Below are positions 50,267 to 58,629 of a stretch of 64,000 bases of DNA, in pieces. Positions within the stretch are counted from its first letter, which is position 1; every line of letters starts with the position of its first letter. Origin of the DNA: RUG12783 sp946409545 (GTDB taxonomy: Bacteria; Bacillota_I; Bacilli_A; RF39; UBA660); contig CAMJWT010000001.1 of the NCBI GenBank assembly GCA_946409545.1, forward strand, positions 1 to 64,000. The letters are read 5' to 3'. The notes beneath the pieces were generated by a model. The model was not told the origin of the DNA. It ran no database searches and worked only from the letters and a program-made list of their open reading frames with translations. A program made the position numbers and the translations under genes.

Positions 50267-51622
50267 ATGAGTGATACGATTTGTGCGATTAGTACGGCTT
50301 TAGGTGTTGGTGCAGTATCAATGATAAGGGTAAGTGGTAAAGAAGCTATACCTATTGTAAGTAAATTATTTAATGGTGATAATTTAAATATTGTTGATAC
50401 GCACACTATTCATTATGGTTTTATTGTTGATAATGAAGAAAAAATAGATGAAGTATTAGTAACAGTTATGAAAGCACCTAAGACTTTTACTCGTGAAGAT
50501 GTTGTTGAAATTAATTGTCACGGTGGTATTGCAACAACTAATAAAGTACTTGAATTATTACTCTTAAATGGGTGTCGATTAGCTGAACCCGGTGAATTTA
50601 CAAAACGCGCCTTCCTTAACGGAAGAATAAATTTAATGGAAGCAGAGGCCGTTGCTGATTTGATTAATGGAAAAACAGAAGAGGCCCGTCGAGTTGCCAT
50701 ATCGCAAATGCAAGGATCAGGATCTAAATTAATCTCTAAATTAAGAGAAGATTTAGTGAGTTTAATAAGTAATATTGAAGTAAATATAGATTATCCAGAA
50801 TATCAAGATATATATGAAGTAACAGTTAGGGATATTAAAGAAAAAATCAATTATTTTCATGACAGTTTAACTAATATAATTAATAATTATGAAAATGGAA
50901 GAATATTAACGGATGGAATTAAGACTGTTATTGTAGGACGCCCAAATGTTGGAAAAAGTAGTATTCTAAATAAACTTCTTGATTATAATAAAGCAATTGT
51001 AACTGATATACCAGGAACAACGAGAGATATTGTAGAAGGAAATATATCATTTAATGGGATATTATTAAATATAATTGATACAGCAGGTATTCGTGATACT
51101 GATGATGTTGTTGAAAAAATAGGTGTTGAAATAAGTTTATCTAAAATTGAAGAAGCAGATTTAGTACTTGTAATTTTAAATAATAATGAAGAACTTAGTG
51201 ATGTTGATTTAGATATTCTTAATAAAACGAGAGATAAAACAAGTATCATAGTTATCAATAAAAATGATTTAGATAGTAAGATTGATTTGTCTCGTCTTGA
51301 AGGAAGAGAAATTGTTTATACAAATACGGTAACTTTAGAAGGAATAGATACTTTAAAAGATAAAATTACTGAATTATTTAAATTAGAAGAAATAAAGAAA
51401 AATGACTATAACTATATTACAAATGTTCGTCAAATATCTAAAATAAAAGAATGTTTAAAAAGAATTGATGATATAAAAGAATCCCTTGATAATGAAGTGC
51501 CTTTAGATATGATAGAAATTGATTTACGTGATATATGGGATATTCTAGGTGAAATTATTGGTGAAAGTTACACAGAAGAACTATTAGACGAATTATTTAG
51601 TAAATTTTGTGTTGGAAAATAA
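50267..51622 (+). CDS. mnmE: tRNA modification GTPase MnmE
   Basis: With MnmG it makes the carboxymethylaminomethyl group at U34 of tRNAs. I start at ATG 50267 (MSDTICAISTALGVGAVSMIRVSG), with AGAGGG before it. The 451 residues have the N-terminal tetrahydrofolate-binding domain (1-118), helices, the G domain (GRPNVGKSSIL, DIPGTTRD, DTAGI, NKND) and the C-terminal FCVGK, whose cysteine is conserved. Partner mnmG lies downstream. Confidence 0.97.
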   Translation: MSDTICAISTALGVGAVSMIRVSGKEAIPIVSKLFNGDNLNIVDTHTIHYGFIVDNEEKIDEVLVTVMKAPKTFTREDVVEINCHGGIATTNKVLELLLLNGCRLAEPGEFTKRAFLNGRINLMEAEAVADLINGKTEEARRVAISQMQGSGSKLISKLREDLVSLISNIEVNIDYPEYQDIYEVTVRDIKEKINYFHDSLTNIINNYENGRILTDGIKTVIVGRPNVGKSSILNKLLDYNKAIVTDIPGTTRDIVEGNISFNGILLNIIDTAGIRDTDDVVEKIGVEISLSKIEEADLVLVILNNNEELSDVDLDILNKTRDKTSIIVINKNDLDSKIDLSRLEGREIVYTNTVTLEGIDTLKDKITELFKLEEIKKNDYNYITNVRQISKIKECLKRIDDIKESLDNEVPLDMIEIDLRDIWDILGEIIGESYTEELLDELFSKFCVGK

Positions 51623-51633
51623 AAGAGGTTTAT

Positions 51634-51939
51634 ATGAAAGATATACATTTAAAAGAATTAAATAAAATGAGTAAAGATTTGGGAATAAATCCCATTTTGT
51701 ATAGAAATATATGGGCCTATGCCCTAGCTTATACATATGGTTATTCAAATCAAGAATTAATTGATGAATATTCGTATCAAATAGTAAAAAAAGCCTTACC
51801 AAAAGTAAATATAGAACTTTCAAATCGTACGGGAATATATGAAAATGTACGTGATTTTTATCTTCGAAGATATGGAAAAGAATTAGTTGAAGAAGCTGCA
51901 AATGAACTAGATATTGCATCACCAAAAAAAGAAATATAA
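51634..51939 (+). CDS. small unknown protein, paralogue A of a tandem pair
   Basis: I do not recognise it. The start is ATG 51634 (MKDIHLKELNKMSKDLGIN), with AGAGGTTT upstream; it follows mnmE by 11 nt and is probably cotranscribed. 101 residues, mostly helical, with no signal peptide or membrane helix. It shares with the next gene the length (101) and the opening pattern L-K-E-L-N-x-x-x-K-x-L-G-I-x, then an aromatic/hydrophobic helix and an acidic stretch. The C-terminal half (FYLRRYGKELVEEAANELDI) differs. Confidence 0.75.
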   Translation: MKDIHLKELNKMSKDLGINPILYRNIWAYALAYTYGYSNQELIDEYSYQIVKKALPKVNIELSNRTGIYENVRDFYLRRYGKELVEEAANELDIASPKKEI

Positions 51940-51964
51940 AAGAATAATTAATGAAGTAAATAAT

Positions 51965-51993
51965 TTGTTAGTAAATAAAAAGTAATGTATAAT
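51965..51993 (+). promoter_or_regulatory. promoter of small paralogue B
   Basis: TTGTTA (51965-51970), 17 bp, TATAAT (51988-51993). Confidence 0.75.
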
Positions 51994-52011
51994 AAAAAAG
52001 GTGATAGTAAT

Positions 52012-52317
52012 ATGTTTAACGAAGATTTATTGAAAGAATTAAATGAAGAAAGAAAAGAACTAGGGATTGATACGAAAGTATTTACAAGATTTGTGGCTTT
52101 AGCAAAGTATTATCAAGAAACCCATGAAGGAATAAGTGAAGAAAATATGGCTGAAGTTATTAGAGAATCTTTTGCTGGATATGATTATCCAGGACCAGTA
52201 AAAAGTGATGATTCAATAGCAAAAGCTGCCTTTAAAAATAGAAAAAGAATTAACGATTGTTTTAATGAAGCCTTAAGAAAGGTCGGATATGAACCAATTG
52301 AAGGAAGACAAATGTAA
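52012..52317 (+). CDS. small unknown protein, paralogue B of a tandem pair
   Basis: I do not recognise it. The start is ATG 52012 (MFNEDLLKELNEERKELGI), with AAAGGTGAT upstream. 101 residues, soluble, helical in the first half (LLKELNEERKELGIDTKVF...ALAKYYQETHEGISEENMAEVIRES), with a second half that is basic and helical (AAFKNRKRINDCFNEALRKV). It has its own promoter and terminator, so it is regulated apart from paralogue A and mnmE. Conserved neighbours in other genomes are unknown to me. Confidence 0.75.
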   Translation: MFNEDLLKELNEERKELGIDTKVFTRFVALAKYYQETHEGISEENMAEVIRESFAGYDYPGPVKSDDSIAKAAFKNRKRINDCFNEALRKVGYEPIEGRQM

Positions 52318-52330
52318 TCTTCCTTTTTTA
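52301..52330 (+). terminator. terminator of small paralogue B
   Basis: The stem aaggaaga/tcttcctt (52301-52325) is followed by TTTT. It includes the stop codon. Confidence 0.85.
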
Positions 52331-52359
52331 TTTACAATAAAAACCATTTATTGTATAAT
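52331..52359 (+). promoter_or_regulatory. mnmG promoter
   Basis: TTTACA (52331-52336), 17 bp, TATAAT (52354-52359). Confidence 0.78.
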
Positions 52360-52386
52360 CTCTAGTGATTAACGGAAGTGATGTAT

Positions 52387-54252
52387 ATGAATTACGATAT
52401 CATAGTTGTTGGTGGTGGTCATGCTGGATGTGAAGCAGCGCTTGCTTCAGCAAGACTTAATCACTCTACCCTAATGGTAACAAGTAATATTAAAAATATA
52501 GCGGATATGCCTTGTAATCCAAGTATTGGAGGACCTGCTAAAGGAATATTAGTAAGGGAAATTGACGCTTTAGGTGGTGAAATGGGTCGTAATGCTGATA
52601 AAGGTCTTATTCAACTTAAGATGTTAAACACTAAAAAAGGGCCTGCAGTACAAGCCTTACGAGCACAAGCAGATAAAATAACTTATCCACAAGAAATGTT
52701 AAAAACTTTAAAAGAACAAGAAAATTTAGAAATAAAAGAAGCTTTTGTTGAAGATTTAATTGTAGAAGATAATATAGTTAAGGGAGTTATTCTTGATAAT
52801 GGTGAAAGAATTAATAGCAAGGCTGTTATTTTAACGACAGGTACTTATTTGAAAGCTGATATTTTAGTAGGTTCAGAAAGAACACCAGGTGGACCTCATG
52901 GCGAAAAAGAAAGTAAACATTTATCTGATAAATTAAAATCTTATGGTTTAACCATTCAAAGATTAAAGACAGGAACTCCTCAAAGAATAGCGAAAGATTC
53001 TATTGATTATTCAAAGTTAGAAATTGAAAAAGGTGATAATGAAGTTAGAACCTTCTCATTTGATAATCATCCATTCTATAATGTTGAAGATCAAGAATTA
53101 TGTTATTTAACATATACTAATGATAAAACACATCAAATTATTAAAGATAATTTAACAAAATCAAGTATGTATGGTGGATATGTTCATGCGGTAGGACCTA
53201 GATATTGTCCATCAATTGAAGATAAGGTTGTTCGTTTTGCAGATAAAGAAAGACATCAATTATTTTTAGAACCAGAAAGTAGATATTATGAAGATATATA
53301 TATTCAAGGATTTTCAACAAGTATGCCTCATGATATTCAAGATATGATGGTTCATAGTTTAGTTGGCCTTGAGAATGCTAAAATTCTTAAATATGCTTAT
53401 GCTATTGAATATGATGCCATTGATCCATTAGAGATGAAAGCATCTCTTGAAAACAAGATATTAGAAAATTTATTTACCGCAGGTCAAATAAATGGAACTA
53501 GTGGGTATGAAGAAGCCGCTGCTCAAGGTTTGATTGCGGGTATTAATGCCGTTTTAAAGATTGAAAATAAAGAACCATTGATACTTGGTCGAGATGAAGC
53601 TTATACAGGTGTTTTAATCGATGATCTAGTAACTAAAGGAACAAAAGAACCTTATCGTATGTTAACAAGTCGTGCTGAATATAGATTATTATTACGTCAT
53701 GATAATGCTGATATCCGTTTAAGAAAATATGGATATGATATAGGTCTTGTAGATCAAGATAGATATAATAAATTTCTTGATAAACTTGAAAAAATTGATG
53801 AATTAACAAATTATTTAAAAACACATAAAATTAATACTAATGAAAATGATTTAATTGATGAACTTAATACTTCCCCTATTCTAGATGGAATTACTTTATA
53901 TCAATTATTAAAAAGACCTGAAGTTTTAATAAAAGATTTAGTAAGAATTGGCAAAATTGAAGAAAATAAATATAGTGATGAAGTGTTAGAACAAGTTGAA
54001 ATAAGTATTAAATATGAAGGATATATTAATAAAGCTAAAAAAGAAGTAAATCGTATGCATGAACTTGAAGATGTTAAATTACCAGAAGATATTGATTACA
54101 AAAAAGTTCCTAATTTAGCTTCAGAAGCTCGTCAAAAACTAGAACAAGTAAGACCAATCTCTGTTGGTCAAGCAAGTCGTATTAGTGGTGTTAATCCAGC
54201 AGATATCTCAATATTATTAATATATTTAAAAAAAGGAAATAAAAATGGATAA
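52387..54252 (+). CDS. mnmG: tRNA modification FAD enzyme MnmG
   Basis: The FAD-dependent partner of MnmE. I start at ATG 52387 (MNYDIIVVGGGHAGCEAALASARL), with GGAAGTGAT upstream. The FAD motif is GGGHAGCEAA; other landmarks are NPSIGGPAKG, GTYLKADIL, RLKTGTPQRI, SRAEYRLLLRHDNAD and GISGVNPAD-like RISGVNPADISILL. At 621 residues it is normal. It overlaps rsmG by 8 nt. Confidence 0.97.
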   Translation: MNYDIIVVGGGHAGCEAALASARLNHSTLMVTSNIKNIADMPCNPSIGGPAKGILVREIDALGGEMGRNADKGLIQLKMLNTKKGPAVQALRAQADKITYPQEMLKTLKEQENLEIKEAFVEDLIVEDNIVKGVILDNGERINSKAVILTTGTYLKADILVGSERTPGGPHGEKESKHLSDKLKSYGLTIQRLKTGTPQRIAKDSIDYSKLEIEKGDNEVRTFSFDNHPFYNVEDQELCYLTYTNDKTHQIIKDNLTKSSMYGGYVHAVGPRYCPSIEDKVVRFADKERHQLFLEPESRYYEDIYIQGFSTSMPHDIQDMMVHSLVGLENAKILKYAYAIEYDAIDPLEMKASLENKILENLFTAGQINGTSGYEEAAAQGLIAGINAVLKIENKEPLILGRDEAYTGVLIDDLVTKGTKEPYRMLTSRAEYRLLLRHDNADIRLRKYGYDIGLVDQDRYNKFLDKLEKIDELTNYLKTHKINTNENDLIDELNTSPILDGITLYQLLKRPEVLIKDLVRIGKIEENKYSDEVLEQVEISIKYEGYINKAKKEVNRMHELEDVKLPEDIDYKKVPNLASEARQKLEQVRPISVGQASRISGVNPADISILLIYLKKGNKNG

Positions 54253-54946
54253 AGAAAGATTTATTGAAGAATTAAGAAAAATAGGTATTAACATTACGGA
54301 TGATCAACTTAATAAGTTAGAAACATATTATGATGAATTAATTGCATATAACAAAAACGTTAATTTAACAAGAATTGTTGATAAAGAAGATGTATATTTA
54401 AAACATTTTTATGATTCACTAACGCTTATTAAAGCCATTGATTTAAATCAAGAATTAACATTATGTGATGTTGGAACAGGAGCAGGTTTTCCAGGACTAG
54501 TTCTTGCGATAATCTTCCCTACTCTAACAATTACTCTTGTTGATGCTCTTCAAAAAAGAATTAATTTTCTTGATTTAGTTATAAATGAGCTAGAATTGAA
54601 AAATGTTAAAACTGTTCATGCAAGAATTGAGGATTTTGCAAAAGAAAATCGTGAAAAATACGACGTAGTTACTTGTCGTGCTGTATCTAATCTTCGAGTT
54701 TTACTTGAGATATCTATTCCTCTTGTTAAAGTTAATGGATATTTTATTCCAATGAAGGGAATTATTAATACGGAATTAGAAGAATCTCTTGATATGTTAA
54801 AGAAGTTAGATTGTACGATTATGACAACTATTGATTTTAAATTACCAATTGAAGATAGTGATAGAACTCTTATTAAAATTAAAAAAAATAAAGAAACAAA
54901 TAAAAAATATCCACGAAGATATGATGTTATTAAGAATGATAAATAA
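54245..54946 (+). CDS. rsmG: 16S rRNA m7G527 methyltransferase
   Basis: Methylates G527 of 16S rRNA using SAM. The 233 residues have the SAM motif CDVGTGAGFPGLVLAI and the conserved VTCRAVSNLRVLLEIS. The mnmG-rsmG-noc order is that of B. subtilis. It overlaps mnmG. Confidence 0.96.
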   Translation: MDKERFIEELRKIGINITDDQLNKLETYYDELIAYNKNVNLTRIVDKEDVYLKHFYDSLTLIKAIDLNQELTLCDVGTGAGFPGLVLAIIFPTLTITLVDALQKRINFLDLVINELELKNVKTVHARIEDFAKENREKYDVVTCRAVSNLRVLLEISIPLVKVNGYFIPMKGIINTELEESLDMLKKLDCTIMTTIDFKLPIEDSDRTLIKIKKNKETNKKYPRRYDVIKNDK

Positions 54947-55015
54947 AAGAAATTATTGAAAAATAGTTTTTTTTATTATATTATTATGATAGGAAAGAGT
55001 AGAAAGAGGGATAAT

Positions 55016-56533
55016 ATGGTAAATGAAAATGAAGTAATTACTATTAAATTAGACGATATAATTCCTAATCGTTTTCAGCCACGTGAAGTTTTCGATGAAC
55101 AAGCTTTAAATGAGTTAGCAGAATCAATAAAACTTCATGGTGTTATACAACCTATAATAGTTAGACCAGTTGATAATAAATATGAAATTATTGCTGGAGA
55201 AAGAAGATATAAAGCATCTGTTCTAGCTGGTAAAACAGATATTCCAGCTATAGTAAAAGTAAAAGATGATAAAGAGAGTTCGATAATTGCATTTATTGAA
55301 AATTCTCAAAGAAAAAATGTTTCTCCAATAGAAGAAGCAAAAACTTGTGAAAGATTGTTGTCAAATAATGATATGACCCAAGAGCAACTTGCTAAACAAT
55401 TAGGTATGAGTCAATCAACGTTAGCTAATAAATTACGTTTATTAACTTTACCTGTTGAAGTTCAAGATGCCCTACTAAATGGTGAAATATCAGAAAGACA
55501 CGCAAGAAGTTTGTTAAGTGTTAAAGATATCAAAGAACAATTGTCCTTATTAGGTAGAATAAAAGAAGAAAAATTAACAGTAAGAGAATTAGAAGGAGAA
55601 ATAAAGAATATGTTTGGAAATGAAGGAATGAATAGTCAAGGATTATATGATTTACCAGGTGCTGAAGATGTAACTGCAAAATCAGAAGATTTTGATTTAT
55701 CAAAATATGAAATTAATCCAGTAAGTGAAATAAGAAAAGAAGATATTAGTATACCTACATTGGAAGATAAAAAAGAAGAACCAGCTGCTCCTGAAGTAAA
55801 AGCAGAAGCACCAAAACAAAATAGTGAATTTTTATCATTCTTAAATGATTTTGATGATTCAAAGGTAGCTGCTCCTTTAACAACTCCAGAAGAAGAAAAG
55901 AAAGAAGAAGCGCCAGAAACACCAACATTACAAGATAATAGTTTCGATAGTTTCTTAAGTAGCTTTAATTCTAATTCACTTGCTGAATCAATTAAAAAAG
56001 AAGAAGAAAAGAAAGAAGAAGAAGTTCCAGAAACACCATCAGATACTAGTGCTTTTGATGATTTCTTAAAGAAATATGAAAATACACCAGTTGCTGTTCC
56101 AACACCAGCTCCTGAAGCACCAGTAGCTCCAGAAACACCAAAAGTTGAACCAATAAGTACACGTGGTGACTTTGATGACTTCTTAAAAAAATATGAAGAA
56201 CCAGTAACTCCTTCTGAAGAAGCATCAATTGGTCTTCCACAAGACGATCAATTTGCTAATTTCTTAAATACAGCGGATACTGATGATATTGCTAGTAAAT
56301 ATTTAAATCCAGTTACAGAGGTTGTTGAAAAACCTCAATATGTTGAAAATAGTCCAACATATGTCGATTTATCAAAACCAAAGAGTTATGATACTGTTGA
56401 TGAAATTATTAGTAAATTAAAAGAAGTAACTGATGAAATTAAGAAAAGCAAATATAAAGTGACAACAGATGAAGTAAACTTCGATGATATATATCAAATT
56501 AAGATAACGATTGATAAAAGAAACTTTTTATAA
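55016..56533 (+). CDS. noc: Noc-like nucleoid occlusion protein with a long repeat-bearing tail
   Basis: Noc binds NBS sites and keeps the division ring off the chromosome. I start at ATG 55016 (MVNENEVITIKLDD), with AGAGGG upstream. Residues 1-205 are ParB/Noc: NRFQPREVF, GERRYKAS (61-68), ENSQRK, helix-turn-helix (121-141) with the Noc-type residues Q133, K139 and R161 (SERHARSLL). From about 206 a disordered, acidic, proline-rich tail of 300 residues follows. It carries repeated F-x-x-F-L or F-D-D-F-L-K-K-Y-E motifs (about 226, 272, 310, 347, 386, 413) and ends in a folded-looking segment (455-505). B. subtilis Noc is about 283 residues with no such tail. Perfect NBS sites in this window support the identity. 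Confidence 0.9.
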   Translation: MVNENEVITIKLDDIIPNRFQPREVFDEQALNELAESIKLHGVIQPIIVRPVDNKYEIIAGERRYKASVLAGKTDIPAIVKVKDDKESSIIAFIENSQRKNVSPIEEAKTCERLLSNNDMTQEQLAKQLGMSQSTLANKLRLLTLPVEVQDALLNGEISERHARSLLSVKDIKEQLSLLGRIKEEKLTVRELEGEIKNMFGNEGMNSQGLYDLPGAEDVTAKSEDFDLSKYEINPVSEIRKEDISIPTLEDKKEEPAAPEVKAEAPKQNSEFLSFLNDFDDSKVAAPLTTPEEEKKEEAPETPTLQDNSFDSFLSSFNSNSLAESIKKEEEKKEEEVPETPSDTSAFDDFLKKYENTPVAVPTPAPEAPVAPETPKVEPISTRGDFDDFLKKYEEPVTPSEEASIGLPQDDQFANFLNTADTDDIASKYLNPVTEVVEKPQYVENSPTYVDLSKPKSYDTVDEIISKLKEVTDEIKKSKYKVTTDEVNFDDIYQIKITIDKRNFL

Positions 56534-56547
56534 AAGTTTCTTTTTTG
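56516..56547 (+). terminator. terminator of noc
   Basis: AAGAAACTTTT/AAAAGTTTCTT stem overlapping the noc stop codon, then six T. Confidence 0.85.
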
Positions 56548-56558
56548 TGTTAATGAGA

Positions 56559-56650
56559 TTGATTAATGACTTATTAATTGATATAATTACTTATGTATAA
56601 GATATGATAAAAATGAATAATTATGTGAATGTATTTGAACAATAGTTCAA
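56559..56650 (+). promoter_or_regulatory. parA promoter and leader stem-loop
   Basis: TTGATT (56559-56564), 17 bp, TATAAT (56582-56587). About 45 bp further on, TTGAAC-AATA-GTTCAA (56635-56650) is followed by TTTTTATTT, an operator-like or attenuator-like element 33 bp before the parA ATG. Confidence 0.6.
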
Positions 56651-56683
56651 TTTTTATTTCGGTAATACATAAAAGGAGAAACA

Positions 56684-57475
56684 ATGGGAAAGATAATATC
56701 ATTAGTTAATCAAAAAGGTGGCGTTGGTAAAACGACAACAAGTATCAATCTTTCAGCTTCCCTTGCGGAATGTGGAAAGAAAGTTTTATTAGTGGATTTA
56801 GATCCTCAAGGAAACGCTACTACTGGTGTAGGTTTTAATAAGGGAGATATTGAAGCTAGTATTTATGATGTCTTTAATGATACTAAAGAAGCTAAAGACG
56901 TTATATTAAAGACAGATTATCGTAATTTACATTTATTACCTTCTACCCTACAACTTGCTGGTATTGATATCGAATTAATGGAAAAAGGAAGAGATGATCC
57001 ATCTTTCCAAAGATCTTATCAATTAAAAGATAAATTATTACCAATAAAAGAATATTATGATTATATAATTGTTGATTGTCCTCCATCATTAGGATTAATA
57101 ACAACTAATGCTTTAGCAGCTAGTGATTCGGTTATTATTCCCGTACAATGTGAGTTTTTTGCTTTGGAAGGAATTACCCAATTATTAAATGCAATTATGC
57201 TAACGCAAAAGAAGTTAAATCCTAATTTAAGACTTGAAGGGGTTTTATTAACAATGTTTGATTCTAAAACTAATTTAGGAATTGAAGTTATTGAAGAAAT
57301 TAGAAGTTACTTTAAAGAAAAAGTATATTCTACAATTGTTCCGAGATTAATTAAACTTGCTGAAGCTCCAAGTCATGGAAAACCAATAATTGTTTATGAT
57401 CCTAAAAGTAAAGGTTCACAAGCATATCTTAATTTAGCAAAGGAAGTGATTGAGAGAAATGGAAACAACGCCTAG
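56684..57475 (+). CDS. parA: chromosome partitioning ATPase ParA/Soj
   Basis: A deviant-Walker ATPase that works with ParB in origin segregation and controls DnaA. The 263 residues have KGGVGKTTTSINLSASL (Walker A, signature lysine), DLDPQGNATTG, and YIIVDCPPSLGLITTNAL. AAAGGAG precedes the ATG. ParB overlaps its end. Confidence 0.96.
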   Translation: MGKIISLVNQKGGVGKTTTSINLSASLAECGKKVLLVDLDPQGNATTGVGFNKGDIEASIYDVFNDTKEAKDVILKTDYRNLHLLPSTLQLAGIDIELMEKGRDDPSFQRSYQLKDKLLPIKEYYDYIIVDCPPSLGLITTNALAASDSVIIPVQCEFFALEGITQLLNAIMLTQKKLNPNLRLEGVLLTMFDSKTNLGIEVIEEIRSYFKEKVYSTIVPRLIKLAEAPSHGKPIIVYDPKSKGSQAYLNLAKEVIERNGNNA

Positions 57476-58355
57476 AAGAAGAGCCCTTGGTAAAGGACTT
57501 AATGAATTATTTAGTACAGAAGTATTAGATTTTGATTCTTTAGAAGAAAAAATATTAACCGAAACTCCTAAAGAAGAAATAGTTGAATTAAACTTAGATG
57601 AGTTAAGAAGCAATCCTTATCAACCACGTGTTGTCTTTGATGAAAAATCATTGGAAGAATTATGCCAATCAATTAAAGAACATGGTGTATTTCAACCAAT
57701 TATCGTAAAGAAAAGTATTCATGGATATGAAATAATAGCTGGTGAAAGACGTGTTAAAGCGTCACGAATGGCTGGATTATCAACAATTCCTGCTATTGTA
57801 AGAGAATTTGATGATACTCAAATGATGGAAATAGCTCTTCTTGAAAACTTACAAAGAGAAGATTTAAATCCTATTGAAGAAGCTAATGCCTATATTAAAA
57901 TTATGGATGCTAAAGGATTAACTCAAGAAGAATTTTCTAAAATAATTGGAAAAAGCCAAGCTTATGTTAATAATACAATTGGATTAATAAGATTGCCAAA
58001 AGAAGTTAAAGATCTTTTAATTCAAAATAAAATATCAATGACACATGCCAGAATTCTTTCAAAGATAAGTGATAAAGATTTAATAGTTTCATTAGCAAAT
58101 AAAGTTGTTAATGAAGGAATTAGTGTAAGACAACTTGAAGAATTATCCCAAGGAGCTGATGTTCCAAAGGTTCAAAAAGTACAAAGAAAACTTAATGAAG
58201 AGAATCAAGAATATAAATATATTGAAGAAAAACTTTGTGAACACCTAGGAACAAAAGTAAGAGTTTATAAGAACAAAATGGAAATTAAATATAGTAACAT
58301 CAATGATTTAAATAGAATTTTAGATATTTTAAAAATAAATAATTTGGAAAAATAA
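57459..58355 (+). CDS. parB: chromosome partitioning protein ParB/Spo0J
   Basis: A CTP-dependent DNA clamp that loads at parS. I start at ATG 57459 (METTPRRRALGKGLNELF). Motifs: NPYQPRVVFDE, GERRVKASRMAG (95-106, CTP site), ENLQREDLNPIEEA, the helix-turn-helix (155-180) and a C-terminal dimerisation domain (about 235-298). Residues at the parS/NBS specificity positions appear to be Q167, T173, R178 and T196, where standard ParB has R, T, variable and G. The overlap with parA is 17 nt. Confidence 0.95.
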   Translation: METTPRRRALGKGLNELFSTEVLDFDSLEEKILTETPKEEIVELNLDELRSNPYQPRVVFDEKSLEELCQSIKEHGVFQPIIVKKSIHGYEIIAGERRVKASRMAGLSTIPAIVREFDDTQMMEIALLENLQREDLNPIEEANAYIKIMDAKGLTQEEFSKIIGKSQAYVNNTIGLIRLPKEVKDLLIQNKISMTHARILSKISDKDLIVSLANKVVNEGISVRQLEELSQGADVPKVQKVQRKLNEENQEYKYIEEKLCEHLGTKVRVYKNKMEIKYSNINDLNRILDILKINNLEK

Positions 58356-58380
58356 AGATATCTTTATTTTTCCTTTTTTC
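58346..58380 (+). terminator. terminator of parAB
   Basis: A perfect 28-bp palindrome (58346-58373) that includes the parB stop codon, then six T. A very stable hairpin. Confidence 0.88.
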
Positions 58381-58433
58381 TTTTGTTAAAAGTTGATATA
58401 ATTGTAATGACGAATGATTATTAGGAGAATAAA

Positions 58434-58628
58434 ATGAATAATAAAGAATATAATATAGGTTCTAGATTAGTATTAAAAAAAGGACATCCTTGTGGTGAAA
58501 ACTTATGGGAAGTTGTTAAACTAGGAGCTGATATTAGGCTTAAATGTACTAAATGTGGAAGAATCGTTATTCTTCCTAGAATAGAATTAAATAAAAAAAT
58601 AAAGAAAGTTATTGAGAAGGAGAATTAA
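58434..58628 (+). CDS. DUF951 family small protein
   Basis: A 64-residue protein of the DUF951 family (YyzM in B. subtilis), function unknown. The core is RLVLKKGHPCGENLWEVVKLGADIRLKCTKCGRIVILPR, with C22 and a CxxC pair (38 and 41) that could bind zinc. In Bacilli it lies between spo0J and ychF, as here. It overlaps nothing, and the AbgT-like gene starts two bases after it. Confidence 0.92.
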   Translation: MNNKEYNIGSRLVLKKGHPCGENLWEVVKLGADIRLKCTKCGRIVILPRIELNKKIKKVIEKEN

Positions 58629-58629
58629 A

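Noticed and set aside
55080..57630. CACGTG cores at 55080, 56160 and 57625 as extra parS sites
   Set aside because: The flanking bases do not match the parS palindrome. Those at 55080 and 57625 come from Q-P-R codons of the conserved NRFQPR/NPYQPR motifs.
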